64,000 bases of DNA. It comes from Pampus argenteus (lineage: Eukaryota > Chordata > Actinopteri > Scombriformes > Stromateidae). The stretch covers positions 7,805,501 through 7,869,500 of the forward strand of contig CM072861.1 in assembly GCA_036937835.1 (NCBI GenBank), read 5' to 3'. Made by a program: the position numbers and the translations under genes. Below, one piece after another: positions 20,970 to 33,059 of the stretch. Under the pieces are notes generated by a model. It made no database searches. It saw only the letters and a program-made list of their open reading frames with translations, and was not told the origin of the DNA. How positions within the stretch are numbered: position 1 is the first letter of the stretch; each line of letters opens with the position of its first letter.

Positions 20970-21760
20970 AAACAAAGTCTGGCTGTCAAAACGCTCGCTT
21001 CTGAAACGGTCGTCGTGTGTTTGAAATCAGGACGGAACACAAACGCAGCGAGACGTGCCAGAGACGTGTGGAGTGGGGTTTCGGCGTGAACGTCAAGTAC
21101 ATTGAAAACAACACAAGTGGTAACAAATTCACGCTTCCCGGAAGCACCACAGTTAAAGCATAATTAACATTATCTCCCACATCATCCGCGGTCGTGACCG
21201 CCTCAGCTGTGCGCGCCGACAGTATAAATGCGCGCGCCGACAGTATAAATGCGCGCGCCTAAAGTAGTCTGATGAGAACCGCCACCCAGCTTGCTGCCAT
21301 CATGGGTTTGTGCTAATGAATGACTCACACTAAGCCAACACCAGCACTCTGCATAATTACACATCTGCAAGCTAACGTTACCATATTAAACCAAGCGAGT
21401 CCTGTCCGCAAACTACTATCAGGTGAAGCTCCTGTGAGCAGAGCAGGAGAGTTGCTAGTCCCGCTAGCTGTCCTGGATGCTAGCGGGTGATAACGGCGGA
21501 TGCTACCTAACAAATTCAATGACACAGTTTGACAGTTTTATATCTAACATCTTAAATTATTAGTTTTACCTCTAACGTACCTTCAAAAACGATGGAAAGC
21601 GCTCATGCGGCATCCATCTTCTTTCCAAGTTGTCAGAGCCGAGAAAATGGCGGTTCAACTGGAGGTTGAAAGTTCTGAAGAAGATGGAGACGTCATGACG
21701 TCAGACGCACTGCATCATGAGAAACTTAATTGATGTCGGTTTACTCAAATGAGAAGAGCA
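20970..21760. promoter_or_regulatory. GC-rich, CRE-containing promoter-like block, unit 1
   Basis: A CpG-rich stretch in AT-rich surroundings. GCGCGCCGACAGTATAAAT is directly repeated at about 21213-21252, giving two TATA-like elements. Further on are AAATGGCGG (a YY1-type motif, near 21645) and a perfect palindromic CRE, TGACGTCA, at 21696-21703. On the minus strand a donor-like GAAG/GTACGT near 21580 follows a short ATG frame. It may be a bidirectional promoter, perhaps once serving the P-element relic to the right. The transcript is not identified. Confidence 0.4.
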
Positions 21761-22662
21761 GGTTACATGTGTGTTGAGGGAACAACATGTAATTCCACTT
21801 TGACCAGCATTTATTCCTCTTCAGATATTTTTCTGATTTCTTTTGCTTAAAACATTATTCCTCTGTATTACTTCTACAGGAGTAACTAATTTCTTAATTT
21901 TAACGTCCTTTTTTAACATTATGCTCGCTTCCTTCTGTTCTCTCATTATATTAAACTAACTAAAAGTCAATCATTTCAAATATCTTACAATAATCCAATA
22001 CAAATGATCATTCACTCTTACAAGGGGCCAACTACACTCAATGTGTTCTTAATTCAACAAACCCCTATCACCAGATCATTAAGTGGTGTCAAAGTTAAAC
22101 CCTCAACACAAATGATTTCTGCATTCAACTGCACTCTAACAATAAGCTCTCAAAAATATCTTAATCAATCAGTCTGTTGCCAAATCTTTCTCTTAAACAT
22201 ACACATAAACAGTTAAGTTCTCTCCTTTAATAACCCTGATTGATAAGTATTCTTCTAATTGCCTATATGTGAAAACAGATTAAATTAATATCAATAAATC
22301 ATAACATACACAAATACACTGCTCACAAAAATTAAAGGAACACTTTTCTTTATTGGGCCTGGCATGAATTGAATTAAACCTGTCTGATAATTTTCTGGTT
22401 GGTTAAGCAGCTGAGGGCCTCGATAATCAATTTCAACTGTATTGGTGTTCATGGAATTAACCATAGACATATATACATAGACGCCACATTGAGCGCTGAA
22501 TGGTATCATCTCCACAGGGTAGGTGATCACTATGCTGTAAGGATACCATAATTCAATACTACACTATACAGAAGATGTTTTTCCTTTTCTGAATGTGAAG
22601 GAATCAGTGATGTTTGTTTACTACACTGTGAGATCATTTCTATATGTTATCCTTCGCTTTAG
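21761..22662. other. Non-coding spacer with repeat edge, unit 1
   Basis: AT-rich, no gene. Near 22317-22350 the sequence CACTGCTCACAAAAATTAAAGGAACAC resembles the end of a widespread fish transposon-derived repeat. Bases 22252-22301 match bases 11-60 of this window. Confidence 0.45.
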
Positions 22663-25600
22663 CCTGTGGTTAACAGGACGTCTCAGACCTCAAAGAAGGC
22701 ACAGGAGACCCTGTCACTGGACTGTTCCGAGCTTGTCCAAGAGGCCAAGCCCCTGCCCAATGATGTGAGTAATAAGAGCTAGCTATGCCTCAAACAGCTG
22801 TGAGCATTATGACGATATGATGATTATATTTAAACCTCTTCTAACCCCCACCCCCCATGCATATATATATATATATATATATACTGTATATATAAACATG
22901 ATTTATAATATTTTCATCCTTGTTTGTACTAGGACCACTCCTATGGTCTGCCTTCATCACATGATGATCTGAGGGCCAGACTCAGGGAAGCCCTGGCTAG
23001 GGTGGAGAGTCTGAAAAGAGAGAGGAGGAACGCGCAGGACAGAGAGAAAAGGGCAAAGAACACTGTGAGTGGTCTTCTGCAGGATCTCAGGGTGAAGAAA
23101 CTAATAAATGAAGAGTTGAAAGAGCAGCTCGATATATACTCAGGTAATTAATAATAATAATAATCAGGATTTTTGTTAAGACTTCCTAGTGATTTCAATG
23201 GTACTTACTAATTTGCCTGTGCTATTGAATTTCAGATCTTCCAATACACCTCCTGTCAAAACAGAGTCACGAATACACCAAAGACCAGAGGGAGTTTGCC
23301 ATCACTCTCCACTTACATGGCCCGAAGGCATACAGCTATCTGAGGGAGACTCTTAATATCAACCGCCCACATCCACATACATTGCAAAGGTATTGTTCAT
23401 ATTATTTGAAACCTTTCTTTCCATTACATTCCGTTAGCTGTGCACATTATTTCATCCTGTTATGACTGAACAGATTGAAAGGCGGACATACCTACACATA
23501 GCATTATTAACATCTGTCAATACTGCTTCCAGTGATTATTGATCAGCCAAAAAAAAAAAAAATCCTGATCAGGGCACCCATATTAAATGACTGCTTTTCC
23601 AAGGTGGATGAGCTCTGTGGATGCCAAGCCTGGCCTTAACATGATGATGCTGGACATGTTGAAGAGAAGACAAGAGGAAGACCCAGCTAAATATGGTTGT
23701 GTGTGTCTCATGTTGGATGCCATGGCCATTAGAAAACATGTCCAGTACAACCCCCATACCCAGACAATGTCTGGATTTGTGGATATAGGGGATGGTTTGA
23801 ATGAGACAGATGTTGCCACTGAGGCTCTTGTTTTTATGGTGGTAGGCCTTCAAGGCCACTGGAAGACCCCAATTGCCTACTATCTGACCAAGTGCCTGTC
23901 ACCAGAGACTCAGGAGGTTCTGCTTGTTCATGCGTTGGAGGAACTGCATAAGTGCGGCATAAGAGTGTTATGTGTCACAATGGATGGGCATGCCTCCAAT
24001 GTCCGCATGTGCAACCTACTTGGGTGCCAGCTAAAGGGAAACCCTGTTGAGCCCTTAAAAACATTCTTTCAACATCCAGTGACTGGTGAGAAGGTTTTTG
24101 TGATGATGGATGCTTGCCACATGTTGAAGTTGGCACGGAATATGCTGCAGGCTTAGAGTTCATTAACCAGCACCAGTGGCCAGATCAACTGGAAATACAT
24201 CATTCATCTGAATGATGTCCAAAAAAAAAGATAGATTGCACGCTGCCAACAGAGTAACGGACAAGCATGTGGATTTTGATTCAAAGAAGATGAAGGTGTC
24301 TGGATGCACAGACACTGAGTTGCTCTGTCACAGTGGCTCTGCGCACGCTGAGGGACCTTGGCTATTCACAGTTTCAACACTGTGAAGCAACAGCTGAGTT
24401 CATTGAGGTGATACTAACATAATACTACTACTAACATACACACAAACCAGGACTGCAAAATTGTTGCTAAAATGTGTATCACATTTGCTTTTAGATAATT
24501 GACAGGCTCTTTGATATAATGAACAGCCGCAATCCCCATGCCAAAGGGTTCAAAGCTCCCTTGGGTTCTTTGAATTGGGCAGAGAGTGTTGAGTTCCTGG
24601 TGAGAGGCAGGGACTACTTGATGAGTTTGGTGATGAAAGATGGCACACCCCTTCACCGATCAAAGAGGTTTTAGGAAATACTGAAGCTTTTGTTTGCATG
24701 AAGAGTTCATAAGTTTATGACATCAAGTTCATATGATGTTCTGTTCTAGGATGGATAATACATTCAAATGTAATTTTGATCAAATACCTCTATTGATATA
24801 GAGAGAATATTGAAGGGATGACTATTGGTGCCTTACATGATATTGTTATATTATGGATATATTGCCCAGTCCTATTCTGTTCTCTTGTTCCATATGCTGC
24901 ATCATAAGTTCATATGATGCTTTGTTCTCTGGTTTCAATGTTTTTGCAGTCTCCTGTTTTGTTTCTGTCTGGCTTCCACCTTCAGTGTTTTTCATTTCTT
25001 AGTGGTGTTATAATGGTACGTATGGCAGTGTTGTTCTCAAGCTTTCCCATTTCTGTTATAATACTGTTTCTTGTTGCTTTAACATCTATAAATGAACAAA
25101 ATCACATAGTGCTATCTTGATGTATTTTGGTTTGCCATGATTATACTGACAAGACATTTCCTTTTGAAGGTACCTATCTGTCATGGGATTCATCATCAAC
25201 ATTGACACCCTGATGTTGATGATTCCAGAACAGCTTCAACGTCAGCGGTATGTCTGCACCTACCGCTTTAGCCAGGATCACTTGGAGCTCCTATTTAATT
25301 CAATCTGGGCATTAGGTAGGGATTTCAGATTTTTTTTGCTTTGTGGTTTGTTTCTATGTATGCATATTATCTGGGTAACTGTATATGTAAATACAGTGTT
25401 TCTTTGTGTTTTAGGGGGCTGGAAAGACAATCCCTCAGCCAGCCAGTTTCAGGACATCTGATTGTGCGGTGTGGTGCGTCTCCAAGCACATCAGGAAATG
25501 TGGCAGCACAGGATGAGACCGTGGCCCTGTCTGCTTTTGAGATGTCCTCTTCTCCAGCAGCAGAAGAAACTGAAGAGCTTCCATCTCCTTTTGCCAACGT

Positions 25601-26139
25601 TCCTGCTTTAGTGTGTGACCATAGCTATCTACCAACCCGCTTTGGTGGTCTTGTGGACAATGCACTGGTGTACATCTCAGGGTTTGTTGTTCGCCAAATT
25701 TTAACAAAGCTGTCATGTGATGTGTGCCGTGGTAGTTTGGTGACTGATGCTGTACCCGCATCATTTGATCAGAGCTACCACTTGCTCACACTAAAAAACA
25801 AAGGAGGGCTGATGATTCCTTCTGAGGGCGCTGTAAAGGTGGTCAGGTCAGCTGAGCTTTTTATTCGCCAGTCAATGTCAGGGCAAGCTGTCAAAGTGGC
25901 CTTGATCTGTCAGCTTGTCCGGGCTGAGATTGGTTCTGAGGATGTGTTTTTTCTGGGGGGGGCACATTCAAGAAACACAGTTTGGAATTGACAACCACCA
26001 TTTTGTGCTGATGTCATTAGTTGTGTCTGTCTTCCACAAACTGAGGCTGCACCACATTGCCAAACTGAACACCCTTGAGTTGCAGAGTGGCAACACACGT
26101 AAAAGGGTGTGCAAAAGTGTTCTTTTCCAAGGTTTTTAA
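22663..26139 (+). pseudogene. P-element/THAP9-like transposase relic, unit 1
   Basis: Intron-containing and broken. Exons are seen at 22663-22764, 22933-23143, 23236-23389, 23604-24407, 24495-24668, 25170-25315 and 25415-26139, most with GT/AG borders in matching phase. Translation gives a coiled coil (LREALARVESLKRERRN), YTKDQREFAITLHLHGPKAY, RWMSSVDAKPG, the catalytic-core region (CLMLDAMAIRKHVQY, VTMDGHASNVRMCNLLGC, MMDACHMLKLARNML), AKGFKAPLGSLNW, YRFSQDHLELLFNSI and LRLHHIAKLNTLELQSG. This order is typical of THAP9 and P-element transposases. It has an in-frame TAG at 24154-24156 and frameshifts near 24226, 25455 and 25960. No THAP zinc finger was found upstream. Confidence 0.82.
22858..22895. 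repeat. (AT)n microsatellite
   Basis: An AT dinucleotide run inside the first intron of the P-element relic. The copy in unit 2 (about 43338-43365) is shorter, so the length varies between units. Confidence 0.8.
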
Positions 26140-26149
26140 CTTGCGCACA

Positions 26150-26195
26150 TACACACACACACAGACTGCTATATATCTATCTATATATATATATA

Positions 26196-26235
<40 letters not shown>
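26150..26235. repeat. (CA)n/(TATC)n/(AT)n microsatellite
   Basis: A compound simple repeat directly after the P-element relic in unit 1: a CA run, a TATC run, then a long AT run. The region is deleted in unit 2. Confidence 0.85.
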
Positions 26236-26365
26236 TGATTGTTTAAAGTGCAGTATGCATGCATGAGAAAGTTTTATTGACATCTCAGCAAAAGTCATCA
26301 ACTTCTTAACAAGTTTACTGATGAACGCCGTGTGCTTCTATCATGAACACCACTTTATTTTATTT

Positions 26366-26450
26366 TAGATTAGATTCAACTTTATTCTCATTGCACAAAG
26401 TAACACACACAGACAACAAAATGCAGTTTAGCATCTAACCAGATATATAT
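26366..26450 (-). repeat. LINE (L2-like) 3'-end fragment
   Basis: AGATTCAACTTTATTCTCATTGCACAAAGTA followed by ACAACAAAATGCAGTTTAGC has the form of 3' ends of L2-type LINEs in fish, here in reverse orientation. Compare the TTTTATTGTCATTACAACAC start of the L2 copy at 47195. It is short and non-coding. Confidence 0.45.
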
Positions 26451-26693
26451 AAATATAGTGCCGATATAAATATGACTATGGGATACATACAGGTGCGCAA
26501 CTACCTCCTTTCTGAGGGGTATGCAGACACATTACAGGTGCCGCCCCCCCCCCCCCAGACTTTTATTACAGACTCTTATTTTGTTTTATGTATTACAGCA
26601 GGTGATCAGCTCAATCAAACACAAACAATAATGTATAACAATGTAATAACATAAATAACATAAACAAAACATAAATAAGTCCTCTACCTACCA

Positions 26694-28727
26694 CTAAATT
26701 GTTACATGTCGTGCCCTTGCACTCGCCCATTTGTCAAGAATGGCATCAAATGAAATAGACTGTGCCACACTGTTTTCAATGGAGATCACTGCTAACTGGG
26801 TCAGGCGATCATTGCTCATACTTGAACGAAGGTATGTTTTGATAAGCTTCAGCTTACTGAAGGATCTTTCGGCAGATGCAACCGTCAGAGGCATGGTCAG
26901 GAATACTCTAAAGGCTACTGTCAAATTTGGGAACACCAAATCAAGATTCTCCTGTATGAGGAAATTTAACTTCTCAAGAGCCTTGTAACCCTTCAGTAGA
27001 CGGCTTGCTGGGTATATTTCTTGAATGATATCTCTGGAAACATCACAGGTAGTCAGGGCATATCTGGTAACTGATTCCTCCAGCTTTGCTTGTGTCATGT
27101 GCTCCATTTTAGTGATGAATTTAAATTTCTCAGACACAAGCTGAAGATTGGAAAACCTGTCAGACAACTCTTGCAGGACTGTGTCGACAATAACATTGAA
27201 AACCATGCACCTAAAGTGCCTCTCTGGTTCTTTTTCATGATGACCAGTGCTGGAATTATCATCTTGGAACCTCTTTCGCTTCCTAACACGTCTCTCTTTG
27301 AATTCTGGAGAAGCATCCATTTCAATGGCTATCCTGCGTGCAATGTCAAGTGACTTCTGAAAGCCATCCTCTCTATACTTGAGCAAAAACTCTTTCAGAG
27401 AATCGATCAATCTAATGGCTGTGTCCATTGAGACATCTGGTGCTTGTAGTGCCTTGCTTGCAAAGTTGATCTCTGACAATAAGTCATACCAAACCAAGAG
27501 GCACCCTAGGAACTCCATACTTACAATCTCATTAGACAGTGACTTTGCCTCTGAGACAATTTTGCTGTCTCCTGCCACTTCTTCAAGCTTTTCTCGCGCA
27601 TCTAGAATCCCCCCCAACTGGAAACGAACAGCTTTGACAGAGTCTAACTTTGCTTCCCACCTGGTGTCACTCAAAGGCTTCAGTGTGATGTCAACAAATT
27701 CTGTGAGAATATCCCACCTCTTTACAGAAGACGAAAAGATTGTGTACAATCTTTGAAGAGTGCCAAAGAAGGTTAGACACTCTCTGTTGGATGAGGCTGC
27801 ATCGCATAGCAAAAGGTTCAGGCTGTGGCTACAGCAGGGGATGAACAGAGCCTCTGGACATTTCTGTCGTATTAAAGCTTGGACACCCTTGTGTATCCCC
27901 TTCATATTAGAGCCATTGTCGTAACTTTGCCCCCTACAATTAGCCATCTCCAACCCCAGACTATCCAGCACCCCTGTCAGTGTATCTGTGAGGCCTTTCC
28001 CAGTTGTGTCCTTCACAGCAGTGAACCCCACAAAAGACTCAGTAATAGTGACCTTCTTCTTCTCATCTGTATGAACATACCGTATGATAACTGAGGCCTG
28101 CTCTTGCTTTGAAATATCGGGTGTGCAGTCCAATTCCACTGCAAAGTACTTGGAGGCTTTGATCTGGGCACAAATTTTACCTAAAACACATTCTGATATT
28201 GAATCTAAAAATTCATTTTGAGTGCACCAGGACAGATATCCGGTGGGTTTTTTTGAGGCAGCCTTTCTAAGATGCTCTGCCAGTGTGACATCATACCGTG
28301 CTATGAGCTCAAGGATACCCAGAAAATTTCCATTTTTTTAGGATTTCCAAACTGTGCATTTTTTCCCCTGAGTGGCAAGTTTCTTTCTGCAAGGAAGAGT
28401 ATGCAGTCAATCACTCGAGTCAACACACTTCTCCAGTGTGCCTTTTCAGCGGCCATGGCTCTCTGCAACTTGCTATCAATAGTTTTACTGAGGCGTAAGC
28501 GGGATGCCAATTCTTTCCACATCAGATAAGCATTTATGTGATAATCGCTGGTTTCATGGTGCTTCACTGCCAAGACACTGCCAGTTATTATACCCCACCA
28601 CAAGGCGTGTATCAGCAATTCTAGCTTCACCAAAAAGCTTACATGCAAAACAATAGACTCTGTTAGTACTTTTGGAGTACAGTAACCAATCCCGCTCCAC
28701 TTTCTCCCCATTGGACTTCACCAATGT
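26694..28727 (-). pseudogene. hAT transposase relic 2 (ZMYM1-like), unit 1
   Basis: The main frame (26694-28139) carries VELDCTPDISKQEQ (first Asp), SYDNGSNMKG (second Asp), CCSHSLNLLL (the Cys/His signature, preceded by P where unit 2 has H), LSDTRWEAKL, and a C-terminal dimerisation segment with SAERSFSKLKLIKTYLRSSM (catalytic Glu). The upstream part, in another frame (28301-28711), has KHHETSDYHINAYLMW and, further up, the zinc-finger piece STNRVYCFACKLF. Two extra T in a run at 28333-28339 shift the frame relative to unit 2, and a second frameshift lies after the zinc finger. Its 5' end is cut at 28727 by the duplication junction. Confidence 0.82.
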
Positions 28728-29244
28728 CAGACAAATGGGAACCCACTGTCCACATAGTGGACTTGTTACTCCCATGTGGATACCTACCTGTGAAGGAAAG
28801 CAGTAAGACTGTAAAAAAGCCAGTAGCACGCAGACCAGAAGCTCATGCACACCCTGCTGTAGAGGAAGAGGATTCCTCAGCTGAAGAGGATGATGAACTT
28901 ATTCCAGTGTACTTAAGTCCTCCTGTCTCCACAGTTTGTGAGAATCCTGTGCAGCCTGATCTGTCCATGAACAATGTTCAAGATACTTAAAATACTGAGC
29001 CTCCAGGCATTTGTCCTGTTGAAAGTCCTGTATGCTCTGATTGTTGATAGTACCCCTAATATTGATAACACTACATCTTTCCCACAAAATGTGGTGCTGC
29101 ATGGATTCAAGACCTGTATCCCTTTCATTACGACACAATTTTCTTTAGATAATCTTCTCTTAACCTCAGAAAGACGCACATCAATAACAGGAATAAATGA
29201 ACCTGTCCAAAAAGACTCCTTCTCTGTGCTGACTTGTTTTTGAA
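28728..29244 (+). pseudogene. Gypsy integrase C-terminal fragment, unit 2
   Basis: Begins at the duplication junction with DKWEPTVHIV/DLLLPCGYLPV and keeps the acidic EEEDSSAEEDDE stretch, ending with a stop near 28988. The catalytic core seen in the left flank is absent, as expected if the duplication breakpoint fell at CAGACAAATGG. Sequence after 28990 is non-coding, shared with unit 1. Confidence 0.8.
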
Positions 29245-30995
29245 CTATTGGAGTGAACAGGTAATTCCCTTCAAGCCTAGAGATTGGTCTGACCTGACGG
29301 CCTGGAGGTGTAGCACTGATGTTGCATTTCTCGGTAGAGTTAGAGTATTGTTCCAGATGTCATTAAAGAGAGAGCCCTCTCTGTAACTCTCCAATGCGTC
29401 AACAAGAGAGTCAACAAGTGTGACAGCTGTGCCCAAATCAAGTTGTGGGGACTGTAAGATATCTGACAGATATTTTATCTTACCAAGAACAGTGATGAAT
29501 GTTACAAGGAGGCTAACAAACTTGATATCTATTTGGGATAATAAACCTCTTGCCTCTGTAGCTCTGTCACCATTTCTTTTAGTAGACGTACGATGGCTGG
29601 CAGTCTGTCTCTCACTGTCTTGCAAGCATTGTATCTACATGCCCACCATTTCTCTATAAGTCTTTGTAACTCTCTTGGGCCCCCTTGAAACATCTCTCTC
29701 TGTACCTCAAGCCATCTTTAGTGGACATATGACCCTGACACAGTCACAATAAATTTGATATGTTGGTGTTCTTTTGTTGTGTGTCTCATGACTTCCTGTT
29801 TTATTTTGAAATTCAGCCATCCTCTCCTTTCAGATCACTTGCCCTTCCAATATGTGTGTCACCTGTTGTCGTGATTCCTGATTGTCTCCACCTGTTTCCA
29901 ATTACCCATCTGTGTGTCTATATAAGTTCTGTCACCCTTTGTCCTCTGTGAAAGTATTTCACCTCATGTTCGATCACCTGAGCCATTTCTAAACCATAGT
30001 CACAATATGTTTATTCATGAGTTTTTTCCTCTCCTGAAAGAGTGATTTTGTTGCTACTTTCTTAGTGTTGCTTTTGTGTCTAGTAGTAGTTAAATTAATG
30101 TTTTATAGCCTTTTGATTTTTCCTCTTTGAGAGTGATCTTGATTTCCATAGTTTTGTATACAAGAGTTTTTCCTCCTTAGGAGTGTTTTTTTTGTTGTTG
30201 TTGTTTTGCCAAATAAATCGGCTCACTGACACCTCAGCTCTTGAGTTCTGATTGAGTTGCTGCCTAACTGAAAGATTGCAAAAGAGAAAAGAAGCAATCA
30301 GTTTCATGGATGCATTTCACACTATCCATTAATACTAAATTTAAACAATGTGCATTGCAGTGCACATAATAAGCTAATGGGACCTCTGATTTCATACGTG
30401 CTGGCTCACCTCTGCTTTTTTCCGCTGATGTCTCTGTCACATGCTTGCCCTACAAGGTGGTTTTTATAGTCACGACCATGCTTCTGCAAAATTTGAATTA
30501 TTTTCCGTGAAAGTGCTGCAGCATCCAGGTGCTGTGCTGCCTCAAAGGCAAGGGGGCTCTCACATACTGACCCATTGAAATAGTAACTTATTACAAAGGA
30601 TGGTTCTTTTTGTTTTCTGTTCTTTTTTACTTAGGTCTTTAGTCTCATCAACCAAAATGCTAAACGCTTCACTTTGGGCAACTTCATTAGTTATTGAAGT
30701 GTGAACCATTTCTGCTAGACAATCAAGTATTTAATTTTGTGTGTCATACCCAAGATATGTTGCATTTCATTGACTTGACTTGTCATTTTTTCTTTTGAAT
30801 GTGCGATTGTGTTAGGCTAGCAGTTCCATAATGGAGATAAAAGTTATTGATACTCTCTGTGTATCCTGCTCTGTCTTTTCCTCTACTCCATCGTCCTCCT
30901 GCTTCTCACTAAACCTATGTTGCTCCTCTGTCTCTTTCTCTCCTGTTCTAATATTCTTCTGAAAATGAGAAGAGATGTCTGTGGACTTTCTCTTG
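29245..30995 (-). pseudogene. hAT transposase relic 1, unit 2
   Basis: The same element as in unit 1, with the same LTR-like insertion (about 29736-30268). It keeps the segment lost from unit 1: SEVPLAYYVHCNAHCLNLVL-type residues lie at about 30310-30420, the Cys/His signature of hAT transposases. C-terminal part ATEARGLLSQIDIKFVSLLV at 29500-29580. Frameshifts remain; non-functional. Confidence 0.75.
29736..30268 (+). repeat. LTR-like insertion inside hAT relic 1, unit 2
   Basis: Equivalent to 2920-3445, with the same TATA-like TCTATATAAG (near 29918) and AATAAA (near 30212). It has a 20-30 bp local rearrangement near 30150-30180 compared with unit 1. Confidence 0.45.
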
Positions 30996-31788
30996 ATTGT
31001 GGCTAGCGACTACGTCAAAACCTTGATCTCTGGGTGAGCTCCAATAGCCTTACAGTCCTGTATTGTAAATGTATTATTGCTCAAAACATGTGGCCTTTAT
31101 TTTGAAAGATGTGGTTTTCTGGTTTGTTGCACAAAATATTTGTTTTTCATTGTTACATCATTACTTTACCCATCTATTTTCGGTGGAAATTTGATTTGTG
31201 CCACTAAGGTGCACTGCTACTTTATCTTATTTTATTTGAATGTTCACCTTAATGTAATAATGTTGTATTGAGAGGTTTTTTTTAATCTGCGCTTTGTTAG
31301 TTAGTTTTTTATTACAACTCAAGCGCGTACCGTCAAACAGAGTTGAAGTCGGCTGGAGTTTTTTCTCTCGTACTTTTACCTGTTTTGCTTAGTCTCCGGG
31401 TTGTTTGAACATTTCTCTGGACAACCTTTGGTTTTGTAGGAAACACTGCTGTCCCCTGTGTTCTGTAGTTTTATGGGGACTATACTAGTACAGTTCAGCT
31501 GAGGGGCAAATGACACAAAGTGTGAGGGAAAAGAAAAAAGAAGAGTATGTCAGGTCTCTCAATATGGATTTAGTTTTAACCATACTACCAGCATGTCAAT
31601 GACTATGTAAATAACAATGGTACACAGCAACTCAAGTAAACTGAGAAATGTGTTTAAATTAAGATGAACAGAAATTATCTTAATATCATATGGTACTCAC
31701 TGCCCATTGTACCAGTCTTTCTCTATTCATTTGTATAAGAAAATGCAGATGATATAATTTCCCTGATTACAAGTGGATTGATAGAGTC
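30996..31788. other. Non-coding AT-rich spacer, unit 2
   Basis: The counterpart of 4061-4812. Nothing coding is recognised. Confidence 0.6.
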
Positions 31789-32560
31789 ACTGGGTCGGGA
31801 GTGTCTTCACGTAGTCGATTTCTTTCATTGCGGTAATGGAGATCGGTTTTCTATTTAGAGGGAGAATCGTAATTACAGCTGGATACGCCTAAAAGCCTAT
31901 TTGATCCCCGATCTTGCCACATGTACAATCCGCTGTCTGTCCGTGTAATTGTGAAGCCTCACCAGGACGGCGCAGGGGCCCTGCCTGCCGGTGGATGCCG
32001 CTGGAGGTCCAACACGGTGAGCCCGCTCTACTTTTAGCCACTCCCCTTGCATGTCCATGTTCAAGACCTCTGTAATCCATTTCTCAAAAAACACGGGTGG
32101 ATCCTTGCCTTCAGTGCGTTCTTTCAGTCCTATAATTCTGACATTTTGTCATCGACTCTGGTTCTCATAATTCTCAAGTTTTTCCATTGCTTTTTTCAGC
32201 GCTGATCCCACCGATTTTGAGACGTGGTGTATAACCCGCTGCATTATACTCCATGTCAGACACTTGTTGTTCCACCGCTCCAAGTCTGTCTACTATTTTG
32301 TCTAGCTTTTCTCCTTAATATTACGCGTTACTTGCCGAACCACACTATCATCGTTAGTGGGGATGAAGAGCTCTTTTCTTGGCTCGGTACAGGATTCTAG
32401 CTCCTCTTCGCTAGCTAGCTCTGGCTCTGTTTCGTCGTCTGGGTTAGCTATCAATTCGTCAGCAGTCGGCTTTTTCCGGCATAGTAAAAAAGTTGTCCAG
32501 CGACATGTCCAATGTCTCTGTAGATTTAGCGATAATTTCAACACAATTTAGCAACGTGTA
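31789..32560 (-). pseudogene. L1-type ORF1 fragment, unit 2 (uninterrupted)
   Basis: From the right: an acidic N-terminal frame (32302-32544, ending in a stop), a coiled-coil-like stretch, then a second frame (31897-32094) with MFFEKWITEVLNMDMQG, VERAHRVG and VLVRLHNYTDRQRIVHVAR. The last segment is the RNA-binding/C-terminal domain pattern of L1 ORF1 proteins. No ORF2 (endonuclease/RT) is attached. Stops and frameshifts make it non-functional. This unit shows the state before the R2-type LINE insertion of unit 1. Confidence 0.7.
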
Positions 32561-33059
32561 ACCTGACAAGAATTATTGTTTAAATTAAATCCAGTGAGCA
32601 GACTGACGGCAATGCGTCTATCTTCCTCGGTGCATCACGTGACCCCGATTATTTGTTCTTTTGATTATCCTTAGGTATAGAGGTAATTGGATCAGATAAT
32701 GTAAATAGAATATCATCAGTTAAGTTAATTTTGAACTGATGTCAGCCCATTGAGATACCATTACTTCTGGCGCAAGCTAAGGCCTCAAGGGGTATAAAAG
32801 GGATATTGGCAACAGGAAAGGTCTAAATCAGACTAAATTTGACTCTGAATCACAGACACAAAAGCATCGATATCTTAGGAACAGCTGAAGATAATTTGAT
32901 CAGATTTTCAACATATTGCCTGCACTTTAAATCTTTTCAAATAAGGCCTCACTGTCACACTTTAGCAACACCTGAGCTTTTTCTACCAATCCGATCTGCT
33001 GTGAGAAAAGCTCTCCTGAATAACTTGGGTAATTAAATAAATTCAAATACTCAAACATA

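Larger units (their letters stand above)
1910..28727. repeat. Segmental duplication unit 1 (26.8 kb)
   Basis: First of at least three direct repeats. It begins within gypsy integrase at CAGACAAATGG (1910-1920) and ends within the 5' region of hAT relic 2. Compared with the other units it has gained an R2-type LINE and a MITE (4865-8165). It has lost about 325 bp at 4808, about 150 bp of hAT relic 1 near 3520 and about 150 bp near 9800. It retains the pseudogene array and the longest P-element relic. Confidence 0.9.
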
